The notes under the pieces are model-generated. The model saw only the letters and a list, made by a program, of their open reading frames with translations. It was not told the DNA's origin and made no database searches. Positions 35,677-44,295 of a stretch of 64,000 nucleotides of DNA are shown one piece after another (position 1 is the first letter of the stretch; each line of letters opens with the position of its first letter). The stretch covers positions 92,001 through 156,000 of the forward strand of contig WBZZ01001831.1 in NCBI GenBank assembly GCA_019918135.1, written 5' to 3'. The position numbers and the translations under genes are program-made. This stretch comes from Paulinella micropora. Lineage: Eukaryota; Cercozoa; Imbricatea; Euglyphida; Paulinellidae.

Positions 35677-35967
35677 ATGGAGGCACACACAGGCAGGTGT
35701 GCCTGGGCCCGCTGCGGGGGGCCCGCCGTGGGTGAGCGGGCAGACTACCTCCCTGCGAGTTGTAGACGGTGCTACGCGGCGGCGTATTGTGGGCGCAAGT
35801 GCCAAGTCGCTGATTGGAAGGCGGGACACAAACGGGCATGCAAGCGCAGCCCGCTTGCAGACGTGGCGCTGTCTGGCCGCCCCAGCGTAGTCGTGTGGCT
35901 CGCGTCGCACGTCCAGAGCCAAGGAAGTGTGCGGTACCTGAGGCTGTGCCTGCAATCCTTTGCCTAG
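35677..35967 (+). CDS. MYND zinc-finger protein, N-terminal open frame
   Basis: ATG at 35677 (MEAHTGRCAWARCGGP). One complete MYND finger lies at residues ~8-58 (CAWARC, CRRC, YCGRKCQ, HKRAC). It ends soon after the finger. A long open frame lacking an ATG follows on the same strand and frame, so the locus appears interrupted about once. It is the third MYND gene of the window. Confidence 0.7.
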   Translation: MEAHTGRCAWARCGGPAVGERADYLPASCRRCYAAAYCGRKCQVADWKAGHKRACKRSPLADVALSGRPSVVVWLASHVQSQGSVRYLRLCLQSFA

Positions 35968-36051
35968 ACTCTTCCTGCGAGCGACGAGGTCGGCCGCCGC
36001 GGCTGGTGCTGGCTTAGCCTTTCGGCCGCGACGCCCGAGCTGAGGGCGAGT

Positions 36052-37035
36052 GTGGAGGCGCTGCTGCGGAGTCTTGACAGCGATGACCCTGGGTGCTTGC
36101 GTTGGTTCTGGCACGGTCGCAGGTTTTCCCAGCTGGAGCACTTTTCCTTTTTGCGCGGGTTGATGCTGTGTACGCATGCGCAGGACCTCCGGCTGCAGTG
36201 GGTTTTAACGACAGACGACGACGATCTTTGGCATTACGGTCGCTACGACATGTACTACCAGAGCCTCCTGCAAGTGGCCGAGACTCCGCCGGGACTGCGA
36301 GACCAAGTTGTCTCGCTGTGTGCCCCGCACTTTGTCGCGCCTTTCACAGCAGCGCTCAGAGATTCCACAGAAAGGCAAGAAGATGTGGAGCGGGCGCTCG
36401 CCGCCCAGCAGCTCGATGTACGTACCACAGAAGAGGGGATAGATGGTTTTGCCTGGCGGAACGAGTTGTGGTCATACTTGGTGCCCTTCCGTGTCCTGAA
36501 CGAATACTTTGCGCAGCAGCGGCAGCCCGCTCTTTTGCAGCACCCATTAGCGGACGTGGACGTGCGGTCATTCATAGCGTCACACCCGGGCTTTGGGCGC
36601 GCTGGCGGTGGCAAAACTGTTTTTCTCCAGGTGCCGCTGCAAAGCAGTTGGTGCTACTTCTATCGCCAAGTGTCGCGCGAGAGCAAGGTGTGGGAGGTGC
36701 AGCCCTGGCCCGGCGAAAAGGCGCTGCGGGCTCGGTATGAGCGCCTCTTTCCTATGATATTCGCGGGAACTGACCAGCCTTCACTGTGGCCCTGGCTCAA
36801 GCAGATGGTCACTCTTTTCTGGATGCACTACCGTTGGAACAGGCAGAACACACAGTTAACCTCTCGGATCCTAGAGGGACTTATGCAGGCATGTCGCCCG
36901 CGCGTAGACAGAGGCTCGGTGACGGGCAAGTTGTTTGCGATAATGGTGCCGGAGCTGCTGCGCGTGCTCGAAGAGCAGCTGGCCAGCACGGGCCCGGCTG
37001 CCCTAAACAAGCCAAAAGTTACAAACTTTAATTAA
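36052..37035 (+). CDS. C-terminal region of the MYND locus (unknown domain)
   Basis: A 327-residue frame opening at GTG. It is helical and Trp-rich (LRWFWHGRRFSQLEHFSFLRGL, LFWMHYRWNRQNTQL) with no recognised family. Its position after a MYND finger, in frame, suggests one product. The stop overlaps an ATTAAA poly(A) signal (37031-37036). Confidence 0.5.
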   Translation: MEALLRSLDSDDPGCLRWFWHGRRFSQLEHFSFLRGLMLCTHAQDLRLQWVLTTDDDDLWHYGRYDMYYQSLLQVAETPPGLRDQVVSLCAPHFVAPFTAALRDSTERQEDVERALAAQQLDVRTTEEGIDGFAWRNELWSYLVPFRVLNEYFAQQRQPALLQHPLADVDVRSFIASHPGFGRAGGGKTVFLQVPLQSSWCYFYRQVSRESKVWEVQPWPGEKALRARYERLFPMIFAGTDQPSLWPWLKQMVTLFWMHYRWNRQNTQLTSRILEGLMQACRPRVDRGSVTGKLFAIMVPELLRVLEEQLASTGPAALNKPKVTNFN

Positions 37036-37465
37036 AACAACCATGAACATGACGAGCAAGAAGGAAAATCTGCCCTGGTAAAGTTCTGCTGTTTCAAGGC
37101 ACAGTACCTTAGCTGGTGTTTGTCATTAAAATCACAACTCTTATTGGCTTATAATCTATGCTCCCCCAGGCCCTTCCCCTCTCTCCCCCATTCCTCCCGC
37201 TGTACAAGAAAGAGGGGGGGGGAGGAAAGGGGAGGGGGAAGGGAAGGGTGGGGTACCCCCTCCCCCTCCTCCTCCCCGCTCCATACCATTTTCATTTTGT
37301 AAAAGATACAAAGAAGAAGAAGCTCCTGCAGGGATTTTCCCCTACCACCCCCTGTAAGTGGACACAGCAAAGAGCGGAGGGCGCGGGACATGTTCCAGCC
37401 AGCGCCTGCGGAAGCTGCTACACGGACTACCAAGCGAGCCCTGCCGCCAGTCGAAAGCGAGCGCG
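37036..37465. other. Intergenic region with poly(A) signals and a G/C hairpin
   Basis: Two ATTAAA motifs lie just after the MYND locus (37031 and near 37126). A purine tract then folds on a pyrimidine tract around GGGGTACCCCC (about 37208-37281). I see no gene. The next ATG is at 37466. Confidence 0.55.
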
Positions 37466-38791
37466 ATGTACACTAGGTACCCGCGCAAGCGCCCGTGCAG
37501 CCAAAAGGAGCCCGACGACGTAGTCTGGCTCGGCGAATACAGTTCGGGGAGTCCCTTTTTCCAGCCCCGCTACAATGACACGAACTGGAACAGCAAAGAT
37601 GTCGTTGACGAGTTTCTCATCATGCGGTGCGGCTCTGCTGGTGCCTCCCTCTATGCTGTCGAGCGCGGGCCGGAACTTACTGGCTCAGGCCCGCATGTTT
37701 TTGAGCTGCAATACACGGGGCCTCCCGCAGACCCCTATCACCGGCGCCCTTGCTTGGCCCGCAGAGGCGTTTTCCACTATGCGGGAAATAATAATGCCAG
37801 AATCAGAGTTACCATTTACAGCCGCATCCTGAGTGTCTATTGCTGCAACACTGAATGCACAGCACAAAAGTACCCGGAGCATTTCAATCTGGACGGGCTA
37901 GAAATAGCAAAGGCATGGCAACGGCAATGGCAGGCAGACTACGCAAAAGAGGATGATTTCGAGAACAATAACCCCGACGACGACGAGGAAGAACAAGAAG
38001 GAGACTACTTTGCAGGCTCGAGCTCAAGCAGCGACCCTCACGTGCAGCCCGCGTTGACGGGCGGAGGTGCAGCTGCGACGGGCAGCTCTGCGCTTGAAAG
38101 CTGGTGCAACAATCGTGAGGTTAGAACATTTCTACGCGATGAACGCGACCATACCAGCGGCGTTTCCTTTGTTGTCAGGAGTAGGCCCGAAGTTGGGCCG
38201 GGCAACTTCTACATTGAATACAAGGGGTCTCGTCGCCATCCATGCCCTGCCTACGCTGGCGTCTTTCATGTTTCGAATAACGCTTCGATCACCGCTCTTC
38301 CTAATACCCGCAGCTTGTCCGTTTCTTGCAATGAAAAGGAGTGCTGCAAAAGGGGTTCGGTTGTTTTTGAGCTGGCACCAAAAGGAACAGAGGGAAAAGA
38401 AAATGAAGGACAGCAAGAAGACATGGCAGACGAAGAGGACGGAGCCCTTGGCCAGGACGAGTCCGACGAGGAGGCAGACGAGAAAGACTACATCGACATG
38501 CAAGAATATGAAGAGAAGCTGAACGAACTACTGGCTCCGCTGCAGGACCCGACGAAGCCGGCAAGTCGCTATGTCGGGGAGAACCTCCCGAGTATTTGCC
38601 TTAGAATGTGTATTCAGAACAAGAAAGATTGTATGAAAGATGCAATTGACTTCTTTGTGTCTCACTGGCACGATGCAGCCAGCAACGGACGCCTGGTTCA
38701 GCCCCTGGACGAAAGGCAAGCTCGTTGTCCCCCGCAAAGCTTTTTGAGGACGAGTATAAAAGAGCTCGCGAAAGATTCATGGAGCGGTTGA
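37466..38791 (+). CDS. Double primase-type zinc-finger protein, N-terminal part of the SF3 helicase locus
   Basis: ATG at 37466 (MYTRYPRKRPCSQKEP), 441 residues. Two related fingers: near residues 90-130 (RRPCLARRGVFHYAGNNNA ... VYCCNTEC) and 245-285 (RRHPCPAYAGVFHVSNNAS ... VSCNEKEC). The Cys-x-His-Asn-Asn ... Cys-x4-Cys layout is that of the zinc finger of archaeo-eukaryotic-type primases (herpes UL52/NCLDV kind). An acidic Asp/Glu-rich stretch follows each finger. No catalytic primase residues are obvious. The SF3 helicase frame follows on the same strand, and the whole 37.5-40.3 kb locus reads in more than one frame, with about three breaks. Confidence 0.65.
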   Translation: MYTRYPRKRPCSQKEPDDVVWLGEYSSGSPFFQPRYNDTNWNSKDVVDEFLIMRCGSAGASLYAVERGPELTGSGPHVFELQYTGPPADPYHRRPCLARRGVFHYAGNNNARIRVTIYSRILSVYCCNTECTAQKYPEHFNLDGLEIAKAWQRQWQADYAKEDDFENNNPDDDEEEQEGDYFAGSSSSSDPHVQPALTGGGAAATGSSALESWCNNREVRTFLRDERDHTSGVSFVVRSRPEVGPGNFYIEYKGSRRHPCPAYAGVFHVSNNASITALPNTRSLSVSCNEKECCKRGSVVFELAPKGTEGKENEGQQEDMADEEDGALGQDESDEEADEKDYIDMQEYEEKLNELLAPLQDPTKPASRYVGENLPSICLRMCIQNKKDCMKDAIDFFVSHWHDAASNGRLVQPLDERQARCPPQSFLRTSIKELAKDSWSG

Positions 38792-38813
38792 CTCTTTTTC
38801 TGAACCCTTATCT

Positions 38814-39887
38814 GTGCGAGTTAGACGCAATGGGCAAACGGCTCTATGCTGTTTTGGTCGTATCTCCAGGTGGGACAAAAGAAAATGGGTCATTGAAAAC
38901 GAAAACGAGTTTTTGCGCAGAGGTAAAACCTCTCCGCTGGAGATCCCACCCCACGTCATTCGCTGGTCTCCAGCCTATAAGCCATCGAAACAGCTCCGGA
39001 ACGCCGCCGCCGCCGAAAAGGCACCCAAGCAGCAAAGCACTAGTACCGCTCCAACCCTTTTTCGCAGCAACGTGATCCGCGTCTGGTCAGAGAACCCCAT
39101 TCATCGCTCTGCAAACTCGATGGAGAATTTCTTTACCGTGCATGACGAAGAGAAGAACAACACACGATCCAGTGACTACGAATCGACCTATTTGAACGCA
39201 TTCACCGGTTTCAGGGTCCCGCCCGCGCAGATAAAGGCTTTCATGGAGGCGCGGGGTCTCGACGATACCGCCATGTTCGGCCTCGCACAACCACTCCGGG
39301 AATACATGCACGACGTGCTGGCTGGGGGAGTCACGCAAATGTATCTTTACATACAAAAGTGGTTCAAGACCTTATTTAGAGATGGCATCAAACCAGAGCA
39401 GGCGCCGGTCTTCATTTCTTTGCCAGGGGCAGGCAAGAGCACACTCGTCGACCTTCTGACCCGAGTGATCGGAGCCAAGTGGGTTTTTAAAACCAGCAAG
39501 CCAGAGGAAGTTTTTGGCAAACATAACTCACAGCTAGCGGGCAAGATACTGGTGGTTTCGGAGGAGGCCGTGCACTCGATCAACAAGCAGGGCTCTAACA
39601 CAATCAAGGACATAATTACCAGTAAAACACAGAACATCAACGCCAAGTTCTTGCCCATCTACACTGTCTCGAACAAGGCAGGCTATATGTTTTTGTCGAA
39701 CCATGAAGATACAGTGAAGATTGAGAGAGGCGAACGACGCTACATCTTTCCGCCCGTCTCCAACCGATTTGCCTGCCGTACGGGCACGCCGGCTTGTAAG
39801 GAGTACTTCGCTCGGCTAGCCTCTCTGCCCGACGAAGTAATCGCTTGGCATTCTTTCTTTACGCGGATTCGCAGGTCGATACCATAG
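38814..39887 (+). CDS. SF3 (D5/DUF5906-type) helicase
   Basis: A 357-residue frame that opens at GTG and is probably a continuation of the upstream finger protein. ATPase motifs: Walker A SLPGAGKSTLVDLL near 39420-39450; Walker B-like KILVVSEEAV near 39545; motif C region YTVSNKAGYMFLSNHED near 39665; arginine ERRYIFPP near 39740. This order fits superfamily 3 replicative helicases of DNA viruses and plasmids. Role: origin unwinding/replication fork helicase. A decayed copy of the Walker B region is present at 42620-42700. Confidence 0.75.
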   Translation: MRVRRNGQTALCCFGRISRWDKRKWVIENENEFLRRGKTSPLEIPPHVIRWSPAYKPSKQLRNAAAAEKAPKQQSTSTAPTLFRSNVIRVWSENPIHRSANSMENFFTVHDEEKNNTRSSDYESTYLNAFTGFRVPPAQIKAFMEARGLDDTAMFGLAQPLREYMHDVLAGGVTQMYLYIQKWFKTLFRDGIKPEQAPVFISLPGAGKSTLVDLLTRVIGAKWVFKTSKPEEVFGKHNSQLAGKILVVSEEAVHSINKQGSNTIKDIITSKTQNINAKFLPIYTVSNKAGYMFLSNHEDTVKIERGERRYIFPPVSNRFACRTGTPACKEYFARLASLPDEVIAWHSFFTRIRRSIP

Positions 39888-39951
39888 ACCTGAGACAAGA
39901 TGCGGAATACAATACCGAGGTCTTTTGGCGGAGCTCCTACTCTAGCTCCCC

Positions 39952-40257
39952 ATGCATGTCCAATATTTCTATGAAAAGATTACCACCGCCGAAGGCTTCG
40001 GCGACGAGAAAGGCTCGGTGGCGCACTGGGGAGCTAAGCTGTGGCGGGATCGTTACAATGAGTGGTGTCGCGGCAATCGCCGCGGGTCCTACACTGGGGT
40101 AGACTGGCTGCGCTTCACACGGGACCTGGCCTTCTACCTCAGGTGGGACGCACAAGCAGACAGGCTACTTGCAACTCTTTCACAAGAAGAGCAGCAGCAG
40201 CACTGCCGCGCCCAAATCATGGGCATGCATGCCCGGGCAGAGGGCATGCTTGAGTAG
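39952..40257 (+). CDS. C-terminal part of the helicase locus
   Basis: A 101-residue frame (MHVQYFYEKITTAEGFG ... RFTRDLAFYLRWDAQ), helical and aromatic like D5-helicase C-terminal domains, immediately after the SF3 core on the same strand. It may be translated alone or belong to the locus upstream. ATTAAA lies at about 40304, 50 bases past the stop. Confidence 0.45.
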   Translation: MHVQYFYEKITTAEGFGDEKGSVAHWGAKLWRDRYNEWCRGNRRGSYTGVDWLRFTRDLAFYLRWDAQADRLLATLSQEEQQQHCRAQIMGMHARAEGMLE

Positions 40258-40499
40258 AAAGCAAACTAGCCCCCGCGGAGAGCGTGAAATTTTGTAAGTT
40301 TCCATTAAAGACACGTTTTTTTTTTTGGTATACCGCATCAAGCCTCAGCTAGTTTCCTTGGCTGGTTTCCTGGTCCATTACCTGCGGTGGCCAAGCCACT
40401 GCAATGAGGAGCGAGGATTGGAAATGAAATGACGTTCAGGCTGTTGTAGAAAACACACATTATTCTTTGTTTTGCTCTCCAAACGCGCGACTCCACACA

Positions 40500-40537
<38 letters not shown>

Positions 40538-40800
40538 CTCCCCCTCCCCCCCCCCCCCCCCCCCCCTCCCTCCACTTGCCTCCTCCCCGCGCCCTCTCCC
40601 CTCCTCCCTTTCTCTCCCCTTTCACCCTTTCCTACTCTTACTCTCCCTCTTGTACACAAAACTCAGATTTTCACTATTTTCATATCGGCCACCCGGGATC
40701 TACGTTGGGCCGGATATTACAGGTAGAAACGGACTTTCCCTGCTTTTAGGTTCTTTTCCCGCGATATCTCTGGGGAAGGTCCCTCCGGGCCGGCCTTTCA
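40258..40800. other. Non-coding region with CT microsatellite and C-runs
   Basis: A (CT)n microsatellite near 40500-40533 (mirrored as (AG)n ORFs on the other strand), a C-run near 40545-40567, then AT-mixed sequence leading to the palindromic element. No gene is supported. Confidence 0.6.
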
Positions 40801-41162
40801 GTAACGGCAGACGTAGCCCTCCTACGTGCTAACGGTTTTTTAACGTTTTTCTGGGGGCGATTTTTTGGAGCCCCCCCTTACTACAAGCGGAAGGATGGAT
40901 GGAAAAAGATCCTTTCCTTTTTCGATAGGGCCGGATATGAAAAAAGGCAATTTACTTTTTTTTAAATCTATACGTTTTTTAGTATAGAATAAGGAAAAAG
41001 GAAGGAAAAAACTACCTTTCTTACATCCAGTCCTATCGAAAAGAGAAAGGGTCTTTTTCCATCCATCCTTCCGCTTGTAGGCAGGGGGGGGCTCCCAAAA
41101 ATCGCCCCCCAGAAAAACGTTAGAAAACCGTTAGTACGTAGGGGGGCTACGTCGACCGTTAC
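40801..41162. mobile_element. Large palindromic MITE-like element
   Basis: Two ~140-base arms (40801-40940 and 41022-41162) are near-perfect reverse complements: GTAACGG...GACGTAGCCC at the left edge mirrors GGGCTACGTC...CCGTTAC at the right. Blocks such as ACAAGCGGAAGGATGGATGG and TTTTTCGATAGG also occur in both arms. An ~80-base AT-rich centre separates them. There is no ORF, as expected of a miniature inverted-repeat or fold-back element. Outer limits are unclear; weaker similarity reaches ~40700 and ~41210. No flanking target duplication is evident. Confidence 0.75.
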
Positions 41163-41491
41163 ATTTCAAAAAAGGGGAAGAAGACCTAACGGTCGTTTTC
41201 CCGTGAAGTAAGCAGTGTCCAATCTTTTTCTGCGGGGGGGGGGGGGTGGGTTTCGTGTGACGAGAAAAGGGGGGAAGGGGGTGCCCCCCCCCAGGAGCGC
41301 CCAAAAAAAAGGGCAGGCGCTCAGCTGATTGGGGGTGGTTTTCTTGTCGAATTGGTGCAGAAGGACTCAAGGGGAATAAAAAAGCTGCAGGCGCAAGGGT
41401 CGCGACAGGGGGACCACACTTAGCCAGGACCACGAAATCCTTTGCCTAGAAATCATTTTCTTTAATAAATACAAACTAGGCGGCAGGAGCG
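41163..41491. other. Non-coding flank of the palindromic element
   Basis: Contains a G12 run near 41237, a C-run near 41284 and an A8 run. It ends in AATAAA-like sequence (TTTAATAAATAC near 41460) suited to the 3' end of the minus-strand gene at 41492. No gene is supported. Confidence 0.5.
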
Positions 41492-42277
41492 TTACTCCCG
41501 CGACCTCCTGCCCTGCGAGCGGCGCCTGCGTTTGAGCACGTCCATTTGTGCTTCTACCACCATGCGGTACGTTTTCGGTACGACTAGCTCGCATACTCGG
41601 CGAAACAGCACTCTCAAAGTTTCGTTGTCTGCCATTTCAATGCTGCCTTGAAAGAGTTCCCGCAGGTCGAACTCTCTGCTTACATAGGCGAGCCCCTTGT
41701 GCAGCTTACGTGAAGGAACCTCCATCTCTGTCACCGACGACAGCACGTCACGCTTTACCACCTCCCAGCTTGACCGTTCTTTACCGCCCAGCAGTCCGTA
41801 GAACACGAGGCTGTTTAACTTATCCTGAGCGGTAGGGGTCGGAACCTGCGCCGCCACGACGTCCCGGAACGAGCGAGACACGCGTGACAGCCCCGCCGCT
41901 ATTCGGTAGTAAGCTGCCCGCGCGTCGGCCAACCCAAGGGTCTGTCCGCCCAGCACGTAAGACACCACCAGCCCGAGCGCCGCGGGACATACCGCCTTAT
42001 CCACTGCTACCGGCGGCCTCGCGGCCAACGTGCGCAAAGAACACAGCTCTTTATGCAACTCCGGCAAAGGTAGCCGCTCTAACCTCGCGCGCTTCTTCAC
42101 GCCAGCCCGGGACAGCTGCCCGTTGAGTTCACGGCATTCGGCCAGCCAAGCGCGCTTCTGGGCCGTAATCGACTTTTTCCGAAGAGGCGCAGCGCTGGGC
42201 ACAACCTCCGCTGGCCTGGGAGAGGAAGGGGGAGGGCGCAGGGCGACAGAATGGGCTATAGCACCTCCGATTTCCAT
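41492..42277 (-). CDS. Unknown basic protein
   Basis: ATG at 42277 (MEIGGAIAHSVALRP), 261 residues. Residues ~50-85 (LNGQLSRAGVKKRARLERLPLPELHKEL) resemble a SAP-type DNA-binding helix-turn-helix, but weakly. A later LSRVSRSFRDVVAA is faintly F-box-like. The C-terminus is Arg-rich (KRRRRSQGRRSRE). No family is assigned. A GGGGCGCCCC hairpin lies ~110 bases upstream. Confidence 0.6.
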   Translation of the reverse strand: MEIGGAIAHSVALRPPPSSPRPAEVVPSAAPLRKKSITAQKRAWLAECRELNGQLSRAGVKKRARLERLPLPELHKELCSLRTLAARPPVAVDKAVCPAALGLVVSYVLGGQTLGLADARAAYYRIAAGLSRVSRSFRDVVAAQVPTPTAQDKLNSLVFYGLLGGKERSSWEVVKRDVLSSVTEMEVPSRKLHKGLAYVSREFDLRELFQGSIEMADNETLRVLFRRVCELVVPKTYRMVVEAQMDVLKRRRRSQGRRSRE

Positions 42278-42559
42278 CTTTTGTTTTTGTCCCCCTCTCT
42301 GTCTTTTAAAACCCCCCGCCCTTCCTTCCTTTCGCTTGAGTCCAGAACATCAGGAGGGGGGAGGGGTGGAGAGAAGGTCAAGGGCGAGGGGGGCGCCCCG
42401 CCCTCATACTGTTTTTTCTTTCTCTGCTGGTTTTTTTATTTGTCCAAAGGATACACACACACATATAATAGAAGCTTCTACAGGGGAGACACTTGCAAAG
42501 AGGCTAGACACGTCGAGGCCAGCTCCAATGGAAACGACTACGACAACTGGCAAGCGAGA

Positions 42560-42626
42560 GATGCCCCGGGGGCATGCCCCCGCGCCCCCCTTCTCTCCCA
42601 TCCAGTCCGCGCAGCGGGCTGGGCAA
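42560..42626. repeat. Third copy of the two-hairpin palindromic element
   Basis: CCCCGGGGGCATGCCCCC, a CCCCCC run and CCAGTCCGC-N-GCGGGCTGG in the same order as 1488 and 6440. The minus strand reads ...GREGGRGGMPP..., the same frame as in the two genes, but here no gene encloses it. Confidence 0.7.
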
Positions 42627-42700
42627 ATACAATTCCCATTTACTAGGCAAGATCTTGGTAGTTTGTGAAGCAGCCATACCCAGCATAGACAGGCAGAGCT
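42620..42700 (+). pseudogene. Decayed SF3 helicase fragment
   Basis: GKYNSHLLGKILVVCEAA is plainly similar to GKHNSQLAGKILVVSEEA of the helicase at 38814-39887 (near 39515-39570). Only ~27 codons are recognisable, directly beside a palindromic element. It is a fossil of a second helicase copy. The remainder of the 42278-42926 gap holds pyrimidine tracts and AT-rich sequence. Confidence 0.6.
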
Positions 42701-42926
42701 CGAGTGGTCGCCTGGCAGCTTTTCTTGCACGTGGATCCGAGGATCGATCAGATAGACCTGATGTGTGATGCGCCTCAGGTCACGGAAACCTTGTAGGCGA
42801 TTACTGCGAACCCAAGCTTCAGTTTTTTCATTAAAATCTAATACCAAGGAGTGATATTAATACCAAGGGTATATATATATATAAATTTTTAATATTTAAT
42901 GACTGGCTAGCTTCCCGTCAATTCTT

Positions 42927-43475
42927 TTAGTTTCGTTTGAGGAAAGCGTCATTCGCCGCGTGAAAGCATATCACAACCTTTTGAACCCATTCCATGTTCC
43001 TGCCATACTGTTCTTGCAGGCTCACCCTGACTCTATCGGACAGGAGCTGTGGGTTTGGTTCGCTTTGGAGATTTTCAGTCACCACATCCAATTGATACCC
43101 GCTTGTTGTGCTGTTGTTCGAACGTCGAACCCTAGATTCGAACCTGTACCTTGCTAGATCGTGTCCCAGGTTTTCTTTCCTCAGCTTGTCCACGATGCTT
43201 GCTCGTGCTGGATCTAGCTTGGCTTCGTCAGGAAATGCCTGGTTCCAAAAAAGATCTTGCACTTTCTGCACGCCTATTTCAACGTCTGGACCGTAGCCGG
43301 AATATTCCTTGGTGTAGTAAGAAATCAGTGCAGACATGATCTTAACCAGCAAGAGAGGACCAGACTTGAATTTCCTGGTCTTTTTGGCGATTAACATTAC
43401 ATGCAGCAAACTTGACCAGATTCTGGGGGTAACCCCCGCCCGATGCACTTGACGGTTTTGCCATCCGGGGCACAA
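42927..43475 (-). CDS. Unknown protein, downstream open frame
   Basis: 182 residues without a convincing start (ISYYTKEYSGYGPDVEIGVQ, QEQYGRNMEWVQKVVICFH). It is AT-richer than neighbours and continues the 43397-43861 locus in another frame; the locus appears broken about once. No family is recognised. Confidence 0.45.
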   Translation of the reverse strand: MCPGWQNRQVHRAGVTPRIWSSLLHVMLIAKKTRKFKSGPLLLVKIMSALISYYTKEYSGYGPDVEIGVQKVQDLFWNQAFPDEAKLDPARASIVDKLRKENLGHDLARYRFESRVRRSNNSTTSGYQLDVVTENLQSEPNPQLLSDRVRVSLQEQYGRNMEWVQKVVICFHAANDAFLKRN

Positions 43476-43861
43476 AAACGGAGCTCCGCCTCAATTCTGT
43501 CTGACTCTTGTAGCCGTTTGTACGCACCAAGCAGTTGTTCGTCTACCCAGTCCACTAACAGCTCGAAATTGTCGTCGGTCTTAAAGCCGTACCAGATCAC
43601 AGAATGTGACAAACTCAATCCGCACGCCTCGCGCAGCATTTGTTGGACAAGTTTCATCCCTGGGTCGTCTTCTGAGTCTCGATACAAGCTAGCCAAAACC
43701 GCCTTCTTTCTTTCCGGGTCTACAACAGAAGGCTTTGGCACATTCTCCGTGGTCAGGTCCATAGCCAGCGAAACCATGCCTTCTTTAGTTTCGGCCGATC
43801 CAGCATCGTCTGTACTGTGTTGGTGTTTGCGTCGTTTGCGAGTGCACGACAGCTGTGCCAT
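43397..43861 (-). CDS. Unknown protein, upstream open frame
   Basis: ATG at 43861 (MAQLSCTRKRRKHQHST). The basic, nuclear-localisation-like N-terminus is followed by a mixed alpha/beta region (VLASLYRDSEDDPGMK, WYGFKTDDNFELLVDWVDE). No family is recognised. Its flanks at 42891-42906 and 44047-44062 share the 16-base block AATATTTAATGACTGG in direct orientation. A G12/CGCC hairpin lies ~65 bases upstream. Confidence 0.5.
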   Translation of the reverse strand: MAQLSCTRKRRKHQHSTDDAGSAETKEGMVSLAMDLTTENVPKPSVVDPERKKAVLASLYRDSEDDPGMKLVQQMLREACGLSLSHSVIWYGFKTDDNFELLVDWVDEQLLGAYKRLQESDRIEAELRFCAPDGKTVKCIGRGLPPESGQVCCM

Positions 43862-43924
43862 TTATTGATCAGTTGGCAGTTTTCTGAGAGGGGGGAGGTC
43901 AGCTTGCCACAGAGGAGAAAGAGA

Positions 43925-43950
43925 GGGGGGGGGGGGCGCCGCCCCCTCTG
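43925..43950. repeat. G-run/CGCCGCCCCC hairpin 5' of 43861 gene
   Basis: G12 CGCC GCCCCC, about 65 bases before the minus-strand ATG at 43861. The rest of 43862-44295 holds AT-rich 3'-flank sequence of the next gene and no supported ORF. Confidence 0.7.
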
Positions 43951-44295
43951 TTGCCGGTTTTTTTATTTACCTGGGCGGAGTCCCCGCCAAGGAATGACAA
44001 TATTAATACTGATGCTGATAGTAAGGAGGGGTTTAATATTATTAAAAATATTTAATGACTGGATGGTATTTCAGAAAGTGCTGAGGCGCACTCGCGCCCA
44101 CGCTTTGTGGTTACTGTCCTAGCTAGTTGAGGCGAAGCAGGTGCACTGCTGCCATATGTGCGCGCAGGCCCTGTTCTGAGTGAAAAAGGCGTTTGCGTCC
44201 TCTGTAGCCAGGCACGGGTGCCGGGCACATTAAGCACGGGAAGAGGGTGAGCTGTGGAGGCTGGGCGACAAACGGGAAGGTGTGCGCAGGGGAGC

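Noticed and set aside
35440-35690. Overlapping Glu/Arg/Lys-rich ORFs in the CT tract
   Set aside because: They are translations of a simple pyrimidine/purine repeat.
40338-40832. Ser/Leu/Pro- and Glu/Arg/Gly-rich ORFs near the CT microsatellite
   Set aside because: They are translations of (CT)n and C-runs; no supporting start context.
43110-43160. tRNA-like GTTCGAA...TTCGAACC stretch
   Set aside because: It lies inside coding sequence and lacks acceptor and anticodon arms; I found no tRNA gene in the window.
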